This document shows positions 1 through 6,935 of a DNA stretch of 10,561 nt, in pieces. Origin of the DNA: an uncultured Oscillospiraceae bacterium (GTDB lineage: Bacteria > Bacillota > Clostridia > Oscillospirales > Oscillospiraceae); the NCBI GenBank assembly GCA_934572365.1, contig CAKTKX010000030.1:1-10561 (forward strand). The letters are read 5' to 3'. Position numbers and translations under genes: made by a program. Under the pieces are notes generated by a model that made no database searches, had not been told where the DNA came from, and worked only from the letters and a program-made list of their open reading frames with translations. Numbering within the stretch: the first letter of the stretch is position 1; each line of letters begins with the position of its first letter.

Positions 1-1358
1 TCCCCGGAAATCGCCGCCAGCGCCGCCGACAGCCGTTCCTCCTTCAGGCCGGAGTAATTGATCACCAGACAGTGCAAGTCCTCCGATTGGTCGTGGTAGT
101 AGCTGCTTAGAGTCCTGACCCGGATGCCCAGCGCCGCCAGCTTTTCCGTCAGCGCCCGGTCGGAAAGGGACGTGTCAACTTTCAGCAGAAAATGCAGTCC
201 CGCGTCCTGTTCCTGAATGGTCAGCTTATCGGAGAAACTGCAATTTTCCAGCAAGGAAACCACCGCATTCCGGCGGCTTTTGTAGAATTTTCGCATTCGG
301 TTGATGTGCTTTTCAAAAAAGCCACGGCTTAGGAACCGCGCCAGCGTGTACTGCTCAAAGCTGGGGACGGTGCAGCTGTAAAAGCCCAGCTTCTGCTGAA
401 ACGCCGCCATCAGCCCCGCGGGAAGCACCATGTAGCTGATTCGGATGGAGGGGGCAAGGCTCTTGGAGAAGCTGTTCATGTAGATCACCCGCCCGCCGTC
501 GTCCAACGACTGCATGGCGGGTACAGGATGGGCGTCGAAGCGGAATTCCGAGTCGTAGTCGTCCTCGATGATCCATTTTTCGCCCCGGTTCGCCCAGTCC
601 AGCAGCTCCCGTCTCCGACTCACCGGGGTGACGATGCCGGTGGGAAAGTGGTGGGAGGGGGAAATGTGCAGCACATCGGCGCTGCCGAGACTCTCCGGGA
701 GAACGCCCCGATCGTCCATGGCGGCGCTGACGGTTTTCACGCCCCCGGCGGCGTAGATTTTCCGGATTTTCCCGTAGCCCGGCTCTTCCACGGCGTAGAT
801 TTTCTCCCGTCCCAGCAGCTGAATCAGAAGATTGTACAGAAAATCCGTTCCCGCACCGATCAGGATGTTCTCCGGATCGACCCGCATTCCCCGGAAGGCC
901 GCCAGATGTCCGGCAATGGCCTGCCGCAGCTCCGGGACGCCCCGGTTGGGCAGGGGCGCGAGAAGCGCCTCCCCGAAGTCCAGCATGACCTCCCGCTGCA
1001 GGCGCGACCAGACGGAAAAGGGGAACTGTTCCGTGCCGTTGGCGGTCAGGTCAAGAAGGCAGACTGTGTCCTCTTTCGGGCGCCGCGCCGGGGCGGCGGG
1101 CACCGGGTTGCGGCGCTCCACCGTCTCCACGAAATAGCCCACCTTCTCCCTTGAGCAGATGTAGCCCTCGGACAGCAGCTGACTGTAGGCGGTTTCCACG
1201 GTGATCTTGCTGACCTCCAGGTTTTCCGCCAGCGCCCGCTTGGAGGGCAGCTTTTCCCCGGGACGCAGCGCCCCGGACAGAATATCCCCCCGGATGCAGC
1301 GGTAAAGCGCTTCATAAAGGGGAACACCCGGGGATTTTTTCAGCTCGTAGGTTAACAT
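1..1358 (-). CDS. MocR/PdxR-type transcriptional regulator (GntR HTH + aminotransferase-like domain), 3' end cut by window edge
   Basis: A start at 1358 (ATG, preceded by AAGGAG 8 bases upstream) opens a frame that stays open to the left edge, giving 452 codons without a stop. Residues about 10-78 are a GntR-type winged helix (PGVPLYEALYRCIR, then LPSKRALAENLEVSKITVETAYSQL). From about residue 100 the protein resembles fold-type I aminotransferases: FPTGIVTPVSRRRELLDWA, DDYDSEFRF, and NSFSKSLAPSIRISY, in which K299 should form the PLP Schiff base. This order is that of MocR regulators, usually about 470 residues, so only the last few tens of residues are missing. MocR proteins use PLP or an amino-acid-PLP adduct as effector, and some (PdxR) control PLP synthesis. 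No PLP-synthesis gene is visible here, so the target is unknown. No clear promoter is seen; the region just upstream is the AT-rich GNAT island. Family call is firm, role is open. Confidence 0.93.
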   Translation of the reverse strand, partial: MLTYELKKSPGVPLYEALYRCIRGDILSGALRPGEKLPSKRALAENLEVSKITVETAYSQLLSEGYICSREKVGYFVETVERRNPVPAAPARRPKEDTVCLLDLTANGTEQFPFSVWSRLQREVMLDFGEALLAPLPNRGVPELRQAIAGHLAAFRGMRVDPENILIGAGTDFLYNLLIQLLGREKIYAVEEPGYGKIRKIYAAGGVKTVSAAMDDRGVLPESLGSADVLHISPSHHFPTGIVTPVSRRRELLDWANRGEKWIIEDDYDSEFRFDAHPVPAMQSLDDGGRVIYMNSFSKSLAPSIRISYMVLPAGLMAAFQQKLGFYSCTVPSFEQYTLARFLSRGFFEKHINRMRKFYKSRRNAVVSLLENCSFSDKLTIQEQDAGLHFLLKVDTSLSDRALTEKLAALGIRVRTLSSYYHDQSEDLHCLVINYSGLKEERLSAALAAISG

Positions 1359-1416
1359 AACTTCTTCTCCTTGGGTGGGGGAAATTGAGACAACAGGCGG
1401 TTAGATCTTTTTTAAC

Positions 1417-1900
1417 AAACTGGAATTTGGATTATAAAGGTCTTTGCAAATATACCATATCTACCAACTGTATTCCACTCTCATAGATTGGGTGGTCGTA
1501 ATTATCTGTAAAAAAATTGGGTATGATGTGTGAACGAACAAAACCACACTTTTCATAAAACGGGATTGAAAGCGGACTATCTCCTGTTCCCACTTGCAGA
1601 ATTGAGTATTGTTCCCTGTAATTATTAATAATAAACTCAATTAAGGCTCTTGCATAGCCTTTGCCTTGATATTCTGGAACTGTAGCAATATTCTTGATTT
1701 CAAGTATGTTATTTCCTTCATCAGTTATGACACACTCGCACTTTACCCCATTGTCATCAAGTACATACATCTTGCCTTTATCAAGATAACGGTCAACCAT
1801 ATCTTCCTGCTCATCTGCTAATAGGAGCAAATCCAGATATTGTTTTTTATTCTCTTTAACTTCAACAATTTTCATTAATCACACCTTCAAATTCCGATTT
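1417..1900. repeat. Imperfect inverted repeat bracketing the low-GC GNAT gene
   Basis: The 15 bases at 1417-1431 (AAACTGGAATTTGGA) and the 15 at 1886-1900 (TTCAAATTCCGATTT) are inverted copies matching at 12 of 15 positions, with an unbroken 8-base CAAATTCC core. They sit just outside the stop and the start of the acetyltransferase gene, close to where composition returns to GC-rich. This could be the remnant of terminal repeats of a small mobile unit, or chance in AT-rich DNA. No target-site duplication was recognised. Confidence 0.3.
1432..1875 (-). CDS. GNAT family N-acetyltransferase (YvbK-like)
   Basis: A 147-residue single-domain acetyltransferase. The acetyl-CoA-binding motif A is visible at about residues 61-80, IKNIATVPEYQGKGYARALI, with the Q-x-x-G-x-G/A signature at 70-75. 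The C-terminal part has the usual FYEKCGF strand/helix (106-112), followed by FFTDNYDHPIYESGIQLVDM, which resembles Bacillus YvbK-type proteins from memory. The family transfers acetyl groups from acetyl-CoA to amines; the substrate cannot be told from sequence. The start at 1875 has GAAGGTG upstream as a moderate SD. Base composition is strikingly different from the neighbours: bases 1621-1680, for example, have 19 G/C of 60, whereas flanking genes are clearly GC-rich. Codon choice follows (many AAT, TTA, ATA). This suggests recent acquisition. No transposase or integrase is adjacent, and no promoter or terminator was recognised. Confidence 0.9.
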   Translation of the reverse strand: MKIVEVKENKKQYLDLLLLADEQEDMVDRYLDKGKMYVLDDNGVKCECVITDEGNNILEIKNIATVPEYQGKGYARALIEFIINNYREQYSILQVGTGDSPLSIPFYEKCGFVRSHIIPNFFTDNYDHPIYESGIQLVDMVYLQRPL

Positions 1901-1952
1901 GCCAGCCTGCTGAAACCACGAAACGGATAGCGCAGAGATGGGTCAAGTCCCC

Positions 1953-4322
1953 TCACGCCTTTTCCCTGCGGAAAAGGCGGCGGAAAATCTTCTCACCCCA
2001 GTCGAACAGGCGCTGTATGGCGAAAAATACCGTGGGGGTCATGAGCAGCAGCGTCAGCATCAGAAGGTTCGTCTGAACCGTGCCGGAACGCAGCTCGAAC
2101 AGCTCCCCGAGACAGGTGAACACAACGACCAGACACACCAGCATGGCGCCCCACACGATCCTCCGGAACGCCCCGAAGGGCTTGCACACCTGAAACAGCA
2201 CCATCATGCCCACAACCGCGAGGATACCCGCGCACACCGTGGCGATGGACTCCGCCGGAAGGTCAAAAACCACCATGAACGCCTGACATACCAGCACGGC
2301 AAACACGTTGGTCAGCCCGCCAGGGAACGCCCGGCGCAGAACCCCCCGGAGAAAATGCCCGGTCACCCGGTCGTAATTCGGCTCCATGGCGAGGAAAAAC
2401 GAGGGAATGCCGATGGTCAGCGCGGAGATCACGGTTAAGTGCATGGGCTGCAAGGGGTACGGCCAGTCCGTGAACAGGGAGATCACCGACAGGAACAGGG
2501 AGAAAATATTCTTCACGAGAAACAGCGTCGCCGCTCTCTGAATGTTGTTGATGACCCGCCGTCCCTCCGCGACGATGCCGGGCATGGCGGCAAAATCGTT
2601 GTTCAGCAGCACGAGACTGCCCAGCTGACTGGCGGCCTGTGCGCCGGAACTGAAAGCCACGGAGCAGTCTGCCTGCTTCATGGCAAGCAGATCGTTGACG
2701 CCGTCGCCGGTCATGGCCACGGTGTGTCCCTGGTTTTGCAGCGCTGCCACCAGGCGGCGCTTCTTTTCCGGCGTCACCCGGCCGAAAACCGTGTTTTCCG
2801 ACACCGCCCGGGAAAAATCCTCGTCGGTTTCCAGTGTGGAGGTGTCAATATAGCGCTCAGCCCCGGGAATGCCCGCCCGGGCGGCGATCAGGCTGGCGGT
2901 GTGGGGATTGTCGCCGGATATGACCTTCACGGTCACGCCCTGACGGTCAAAATAGCCGAAGGTCTCCGCCGCCTGCTCCCGGATGCGGCCGCTGAGCAGA
3001 ATCAGGGCAAGGGGCGTCACCAATGCCGGGTCCAATGCGCCGGGGACGGGGTCGCCGTCGTACCGGGCGGCCAGCAGCACCCGGCAGCCCTGCTCCGCCC
3101 AGCCGTCCACGGCGTCCCGGTATTCTTCAAACCGCTGCGCCAGAATGAATTCCGGCGCGCCAACCAAAAACGCACCCTGCTCCGCGAACACCGCCCCGCT
3201 CCACTTGGTCTCCGGGGAGAAGGGGATGCGCTTTTCGCAGACCCAGTCGGTTTCGCCGCTGAACAGCTCGTGAATGGCTCTGCCCGTGGCGTTGTCCGGT
3301 TCAGACGCGCCGTACATGGCGGTGAGGACGGCTTCCAGATATTCCGGGCTTCCGCCCGACAGGGGGACGACGTTTTCCACTTCCATGTCCGGCTCGGTGA
3401 TGGTGCCGGTTTTGTCCACGCACAGCACGTCCACCCGCGCCAGGGTCTCGATGCAGTTCATGTCCTGCACCAGCACCTTTTTCCGGCTCAGCTTCACAGC
3501 CGACGCCGCCATGGCGATGGAGGTCAGCAGATACAGCCCCTCGGGGATCATCCCCACCAGCGCCGCGACGGTTCCCTCCACGCTGCTTTCCAGTCCCAGC
3601 TTGAGGACGCAGAACTCCTGATAGAACAGGATAATCCCCACCGGCACCAGCGCAATGCCCACGAAAAGGATCAGCCTGTCCAGAGAGCGCATCATTTCCG
3701 ATTTTTTCCCACCGGGGTTCTTCTGAGCCTCCCGGGAAAGCCGGGCGGCGAAGGAATCCCCGCCCACGGCGGTGAACTGCACCCGCCCCCGGCCGGAGAG
3801 AATGGCCGAGCCGGATTTGACTTCATCCCCGGGGATTTTCGTCACCGCGTCGGCTTCGCCGGTGAGCAGCGACTCGTCCACCCACATTTCCCCGCTGCGC
3901 AGGATTCCGTCGGCGGGGAGGGTGTCGCCGGAGGCAAATTCGGCGATATCGTCCTTCACAATGGCTTCCGGAGAAATCTCCTGCCGCGTTCCGTCCCTAA
4001 TGACGGTTACGGGACGCTCCGCCACCAGGGTCAGCCGCTCCACCGCCCGTTTGGCGCGGATCTCCTGAATGATGCCGATGATGGTATTGATCACCGCCAC
4101 CACCAGAAAGCCCATGTTCAGGATGCTGGAGCCGCCGACGATAAGCATCACGGCCAGAATCACGAAAATCAGGTTAAAAAAGGTGAAGCAGTGGGTCAGA
4201 ACGATCTCTTTTTCGCTTTTGCCGGAATAGACCGGCTTCCCCGCAGGAGCGCGGGACTGAACCTGTTCGTCGGTCAGCCCCAGCGACGGGTCGATTTCTT
4301 CCATAAAATCTCTTTCTTCCAT
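1953..4322 (-). CDS. Cation-transporting P-type ATPase (CtpE-like, probable Ca2+/divalent cation)
   Basis: A full-length 789-residue E1-E2 ATPase of the inner membrane. Visible in order: membrane helices at about 48-62 and 68-86; actuator loop LPADG (135-139) with LTGEA (153-157) where most P-ATPases have TGES; helices at about 215-235 and 250-272, the second carrying PEGL (260-263), the ion-site motif of calcium-type pumps; the phosphorylation site DKTGT with D303; VGAPE (387-391) in place of the usual KGAPE; ISGDN (468-472); the hinge TGDGVND (538-544) followed by LLAMK; and several helices from about 595 to 765 containing HLTVISALTIGIPSFFLA. No N-terminal metal-binding (CxxC) domain is present, which argues against a heavy-metal pump. 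The GMIPEGLYLLTS and LTIGIPSFFLA segments resemble mycobacterial CtpE, a reported calcium-uptake ATPase; substrate here is inferred. AGGAGG lies 9 bases before the start at 4322. It follows thiN by 17 bases and is probably co-transcribed. Met7 is a possible alternative start. Confidence 0.93.
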   Translation of the reverse strand: MEERDFMEEIDPSLGLTDEQVQSRAPAGKPVYSGKSEKEIVLTHCFTFFNLIFVILAVMLIVGGSSILNMGFLVVAVINTIIGIIQEIRAKRAVERLTLVAERPVTVIRDGTRQEISPEAIVKDDIAEFASGDTLPADGILRSGEMWVDESLLTGEADAVTKIPGDEVKSGSAILSGRGRVQFTAVGGDSFAARLSREAQKNPGGKKSEMMRSLDRLILFVGIALVPVGIILFYQEFCVLKLGLESSVEGTVAALVGMIPEGLYLLTSIAMAASAVKLSRKKVLVQDMNCIETLARVDVLCVDKTGTITEPDMEVENVVPLSGGSPEYLEAVLTAMYGASEPDNATGRAIHELFSGETDWVCEKRIPFSPETKWSGAVFAEQGAFLVGAPEFILAQRFEEYRDAVDGWAEQGCRVLLAARYDGDPVPGALDPALVTPLALILLSGRIREQAAETFGYFDRQGVTVKVISGDNPHTASLIAARAGIPGAERYIDTSTLETDEDFSRAVSENTVFGRVTPEKKRRLVAALQNQGHTVAMTGDGVNDLLAMKQADCSVAFSSGAQAASQLGSLVLLNNDFAAMPGIVAEGRRVINNIQRAATLFLVKNIFSLFLSVISLFTDWPYPLQPMHLTVISALTIGIPSFFLAMEPNYDRVTGHFLRGVLRRAFPGGLTNVFAVLVCQAFMVVFDLPAESIATVCAGILAVVGMMVLFQVCKPFGAFRRIVWGAMLVCLVVVFTCLGELFELRSGTVQTNLLMLTLLLMTPTVFFAIQRLFDWGEKIFRRLFRREKA

Positions 4323-4339
4323 GGAGAAAAGCCTCCTGA

Positions 4340-4975
4340 TTATTGTTCGGCAACGGGGAATCCGGCGGCTTTGTCCCAGATGAGAAGCAGACTGCCGTCT
4401 TTCACCGAAATGTGCGCAGGTTCCCCGGTAAAATGGTTGCTGACGCCCAGAGGAAAACCGCTGGTAAGTACGCCGTCCTCCAGCGTGTAATACAGCCCCC
4501 GTTCCGTCACGCCCCGGGCGTCCGCACCCATGCAGAAGACGGACAGGCTCCCGCCCAGTCCCGCCGGAAAGGCAATGCTGCCATTTTTGACGACGGTGAC
4601 AATCGACCGGTTGCCCACAAGATAGCCCACAGCACCCCGGTCGGTAAGAAATTGCAGCGTCTGGAAATTGGCTACGGTGTGGTCAAGCCTGGGGCCGTCC
4701 AAGCTTCCGTAAAGCACGAATTCCCGATACCCCAACTCCAGCCCCCGACGGACGGCGAGCATGGCGTCGGTGTCGTCCTTTTCCACCGGGAACACCTCGG
4801 CTCCCGGAGGGGTGAAGCCCAGAGAGTCAAAGTCACCGATGATCTCGTTTGGTTTGATTCCCAGCTTCCGGGTATGCTTCAAGCCGCCGTCGGCGGCGAG
4901 GATGTAATCGTCTTCTTTCAGCGGCCGCGCCAGCGCGTCAAACTCCGCGGCGCAGAAAATCACACAGCAGCCCAT
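4340..4975 (-). CDS. thiN: Thiamine pyrophosphokinase (ThiN type)
   Basis: A 211-residue enzyme converting thiamine plus ATP to thiamine diphosphate (TPP) and AMP, the last step of thiamine salvage, in the cytoplasm. Family motifs are clear: LAADGG (26-31), IIGDFDS (45-51), KDDTDAM (66-72) and GSLDGPRLDH (90-99) in the N-terminal catalytic domain. A C-terminal beta-rich thiamine-binding domain follows (GSLSVFCMG, GLYYTLEDG, SNHFTGEPAHISV). Length matches the family. The frame is open upstream to an ATG at 5134, but the start at 4975 is preferred: it has AGGAGG 8 bases upstream, homology begins there (MGCCVIFCAA), and the extension crosses a perfect hairpin and lacks family sequence. A TAGAAT -10 element lies just upstream. 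The P-type ATPase follows after 17 bases. I see no TPP riboswitch in the leader. In many clostridia thiN lies beside rsgA and rpe; that context is absent here. Confidence 0.95.
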   Translation of the reverse strand: MGCCVIFCAAEFDALARPLKEDDYILAADGGLKHTRKLGIKPNEIIGDFDSLGFTPPGAEVFPVEKDDTDAMLAVRRGLELGYREFVLYGSLDGPRLDHTVANFQTLQFLTDRGAVGYLVGNRSIVTVVKNGSIAFPAGLGGSLSVFCMGADARGVTERGLYYTLEDGVLTSGFPLGVSNHFTGEPAHISVKDGSLLLIWDKAAGFPVAEQ

Positions 4976-4997
4976 GATCTTCCCTCCTGTTTTTTCT

Positions 4998-5003
4998 ATT
5001 CTA
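4998..5003 (-). promoter_or_regulatory. Probable -10 element for thiN and the P-type ATPase
   Basis: On the minus strand TAGAAT (5003-4998) lies 22 bases before the thiN start, followed by a short A-rich leader and the AGGAGG. No good TTGACA-like -35 is present 16-18 bases upstream (only T/C-rich sequence), so this is a plausible but incomplete sigma-A promoter. Confidence 0.45.
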
Positions 5004-5096
5004 CCACATTTCGCCGCAAAGAAAAGGGGCGGGGGTGTAAACAGTTCTTGAATTTTGCGGCCTGCGGTGTGGGAGTAAGCCGTCTCGTTAACGCCA

Positions 5097-5125
5097 AACG
5101 GCGTGACCCTTGCGGTCACGCCGTT
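5097..5125 (-). terminator. Hairpin at the end of the ABC importer operon
   Basis: A perfect 12-bp stem (AACGGCGTGACC at 5097-5108, complement at 5114-5125) with a 5-base loop lies 5 bases beyond the stop codon of the ABC ATPase. On the minus strand only TTT follows the stem, so as an intrinsic terminator it is weak; it may be a leaky terminator or a 3' stabilising structure. Read-through into thiN remains possible. Confidence 0.6.
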
Positions 5126-5130
5126 CTTAC

Positions 5131-5928
5131 TCATGATTCTGCGCTGAACAGAATGCGGTCGCTGCTGACGCCCTGCTCGTGGAATACCTTCAGCAGCTGC
5201 TCCGTGGTCATGTTCTCCCGCTCTGCGCCCGCCAGCTCCAGCACGATCCGGCCGTTGTTCATCATAATGGTGCGATTGCCCAGAGACAGCGCCGAGGGAA
5301 TGTTGTGGGTGATCATCAGGCAGGTGATGTGGTTCTCCGCAACGATTCTTTTCGTCAGGGCAAGCACCTTTTCCGCCGTGGCGGGGTCGAGGGCGGCGGT
5401 GTGTTCGTCCAGAAGCAGCAGCTTGGGCGTCACCAGCGTCGCCATCAGCAGTGTCAGCGCCTGACGCTGACCGCCGGACAGCAGACCCACCGGATGATCC
5501 ATCCGGTCTTCCAGCCCCAGCTCCAGCTGCGCCAGCTTTTCCCGGAACTCGGCGCGATCCTTCGCCGTGACCACGGAGAAGGGCGACCGCTTTTCCGACG
5601 CCCGCAGGTAGGCCAGCGCCAGATTTTCCTCAATGGTCATGTTGGGCGCGGTGCCTTTCAGGGGATCCTGGAAAAGGCGGCCGATGAATTTGCTGCGCTT
5701 GAAATCCGGGAGATTGGTGATGTTCTGCCCGTCCAGCCGAATAGTCCCCTCGTCCACCACGAAGGAACCGGCAATCGCCCCGAACAGGGTGGATTTGCCC
5801 GCGCCGTTGGAGCCGAGAATGGTGACGAAATCGCCGCCGTCTAAGTGCAGGTCAACGCCGTTCAGGGCTTTTTTCTCGTTGACGGTGCCGGGGTTGAAGG
5901 TTTTGGAAATGTGACTGATTTGCAGCAT
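5131..5928 (-). CDS. ABC transporter ATP-binding protein, probable tryptophan importer (TrpZ-like, COG1101 type)
   Basis: A 265-residue cytoplasmic ATPase subunit powering the adjoining permease. Visible motifs: Walker A GSNGAGKST (39-47), Q-loop Q87 in LFQDP, signature LSGGQ (150-154), Walker B LLLLDE with catalytic E175, D-loop ALDP (180-182) and switch histidine H208 in MITHN. The start at 5928 overlaps the permease stop by one base (TGATG), which implies translational coupling. The frame is open farther upstream to 6261, but that part reads as arginine/histidine-rich shadow of the permease gene. The neighbouring lipoprotein and permease families, plus the Trp-specific T-box leader upstream, suggest tryptophan as substrate. 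By sequence alone the ATPase could serve other substrates (the family includes PhnK-like and uncharacterised members), so the substrate is inferred from the leader. Confidence 0.93.
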   Translation of the reverse strand: MLQISHISKTFNPGTVNEKKALNGVDLHLDGGDFVTILGSNGAGKSTLFGAIAGSFVVDEGTIRLDGQNITNLPDFKRSKFIGRLFQDPLKGTAPNMTIEENLALAYLRASEKRSPFSVVTAKDRAEFREKLAQLELGLEDRMDHPVGLLSGGQRQALTLLMATLVTPKLLLLDEHTAALDPATAEKVLALTKRIVAENHITCLMITHNIPSALSLGNRTIMMNNGRIVLELAGAERENMTTEQLLKVFHEQGVSSDRILFSAES

Positions 5929-6815
5929 CAGGCTTTTCCTCCTTTGGTTGCGGGGCGCACCGCGGATTTGATGGCCGGCAGGCCGATGGCCAGCGCCACG
6001 ATGACGGCGGAGATCAGCTTCAGGCATTCGCTGGGCAGATCCAGCCGCAGGGCAATGGCGATGATGAACCGGTACAGAATGGAGCCGAGGATTGCCCCCA
6101 ACGCCTTCATCCAGGTTTTGCCCTTGGGCATGAGGGTCTCGCCGATGATCAGGGAGGCCAGGCCGATGATGACCATGCCGGTGCCGAGATTGATGTCGGC
6201 GGTCTTCTGGTACTGCGCCAGCACCGCGCCGCTGAGGGCGGTCATGGCGTTGGACAGGCACAGTCCCACGGTGACGGTGAAGGCGGTGTTGATAGAGGAT
6301 GCCCGCACCATGTCCGGGTTATCCCCGGTGGCGCGGATGGAAAGCCCCAGCCGGGTTTTCAGGAACAGCACCAGCAGCACCCCCATGACGACGGTCAGCA
6401 CCGCCGCAGGGATCAGCTTGTTAAAGCTTCCGAGATAGGGCTTCACCAGGGAGAACATGGTGTCGGCCTTTACCATACTGACGTTGGAGGAAAAGCCCAT
6501 CACCGCCAGATTCACGGTATACAGCCCGGTATTGGTGATGATACCGGCGAGAATAGAGGGGATTTTCAGCTTCGTCTGCAAAAAGGCCGTGACGAACCCG
6601 GCGCAGGCGCCCGCGAGCATGGCGGCGGGAAGCGCCAGCAAAGGGTGTCCCGCCACGGCAACGGTAGCGGACACGGCACATCCAAGGGTGAACGCGCCGT
6701 CGGTGGTCATATCGGCGATGTTCAGGATCCGGAAGCTGAGAAACAGCGCCAGGGCGACCAGGGCGTAGATGCAGCCCAACTCCAGTGCGCTCATGATAAC
6801 GGCGGTTGAGATCAT
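5928..6815 (-). CDS. ABC transporter permease, probable tryptophan importer (TrpY-like, COG4120 type)
   Basis: A 295-residue very hydrophobic inner-membrane protein of the branched-chain-type permease superfamily (BPD_transp_2). About eight membrane segments can be read, at roughly 8-28, 40-56, 60-80, 86-106, 135-152, 180-198, 210-232 and 260-282. The family-typical start LELGCIYALVALALFLSFRILNIADMTTDGAFTLG is followed by cytoplasmic-loop residues RLGLSIRATGDNPDM. The start at 6815 has AAGGAGGGG upstream at normal spacing. It lies 120 bases after the lipoprotein gene, separated by two stable hairpins, and overlaps the ATPase gene by one base. A single permease gene implies a homodimer in the membrane. 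The family is well recognised; the substrate is inferred from the Trp T-box. Confidence 0.93.
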   Translation of the reverse strand: MISTAVIMSALELGCIYALVALALFLSFRILNIADMTTDGAFTLGCAVSATVAVAGHPLLALPAAMLAGACAGFVTAFLQTKLKIPSILAGIITNTGLYTVNLAVMGFSSNVSMVKADTMFSLVKPYLGSFNKLIPAAVLTVVMGVLLVLFLKTRLGLSIRATGDNPDMVRASSINTAFTVTVGLCLSNAMTALSGAVLAQYQKTADINLGTGMVIIGLASLIIGETLMPKGKTWMKALGAILGSILYRFIIAIALRLDLPSECLKLISAVIVALAIGLPAIKSAVRPATKGGKA

Positions 6816-6847
6816 GGTTGACCCCTCCTTGTGATAACAGCATTGTG

Positions 6848-6868
6848 GGGAGTGGCGGTGCCACTCCC
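6848..6868. repeat. Intergenic hairpin 1 between lipoprotein and permease genes
   Basis: A perfect 9-bp inverted repeat GGGAGTGGC / GCCACTCCC with a 3-base loop. It lies upstream of the permease ribosome binding site. No T-run follows on the minus strand, so it is not a typical terminator. It matches the neighbouring hairpin at 6902-6924 in stem and loop length, differing by a paired change. Confidence 0.75.
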
Positions 6869-6901
6869 GGGGAAGATTCGGTAAGACTTTTTTCGTATTG
6901 C

Positions 6902-6924
6902 CGGGAGGGGCGCTGCCCCTCCCG
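6902..6924. repeat. Intergenic hairpin 2, just after the lipoprotein stop codon
   Basis: A perfect 10-bp inverted repeat CGGGAGGGGC / GCCCCTCCCG with a 3-base loop, beginning 11 bases after the stop of the lipoprotein gene. On the minus strand it is followed by GGCAATACG and an A-run rather than a T-run. A stable structure in this place is known in other binding-protein operons to protect the upstream message and lower permease expression relative to the binding protein; that role is inferred here. Confidence 0.75.
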
Positions 6925-6935
6925 ATTGTGTGTGA

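Noticed and set aside
528..1154. Plus-strand frame of 208 codons opposite the MocR regulator
   Set aside because: The minus strand encodes a continuous GntR-aminotransferase protein with clear motifs; this frame is its shadow.
2439..4490. Open plus-strand frame of 683 codons antisense to the P-type ATPase and thiN
   Set aside because: Its translation is rich in Gly/His/Arg/Gln without any recognisable domain, it has no ribosome binding site, and it exactly shadows a well-supported ATPase with all catalytic motifs. Long antisense frames are expected in GC-rich genes.
4976..5096. Possible TPP riboswitch upstream of thiN
   Set aside because: No thi-box core (CUGAGA and its partner) or matching stems are visible in this short leader.
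4976..5134. 53-residue N-terminal extension of ThiN starting at an ATG overlapping the ABC ATPase stop
   Set aside because: It covers a 12-bp hairpin and a promoter-like region and lacks family homology, while an ideal AGGAGG precedes the start at 4975.
5929..6261. Upstream extension of the ABC ATPase frame inside the permease gene
   Set aside because: The extra residues are Arg/His/Pro-rich shadow sequence; the ATPase domain begins at 5928 with a TGATG overlap.
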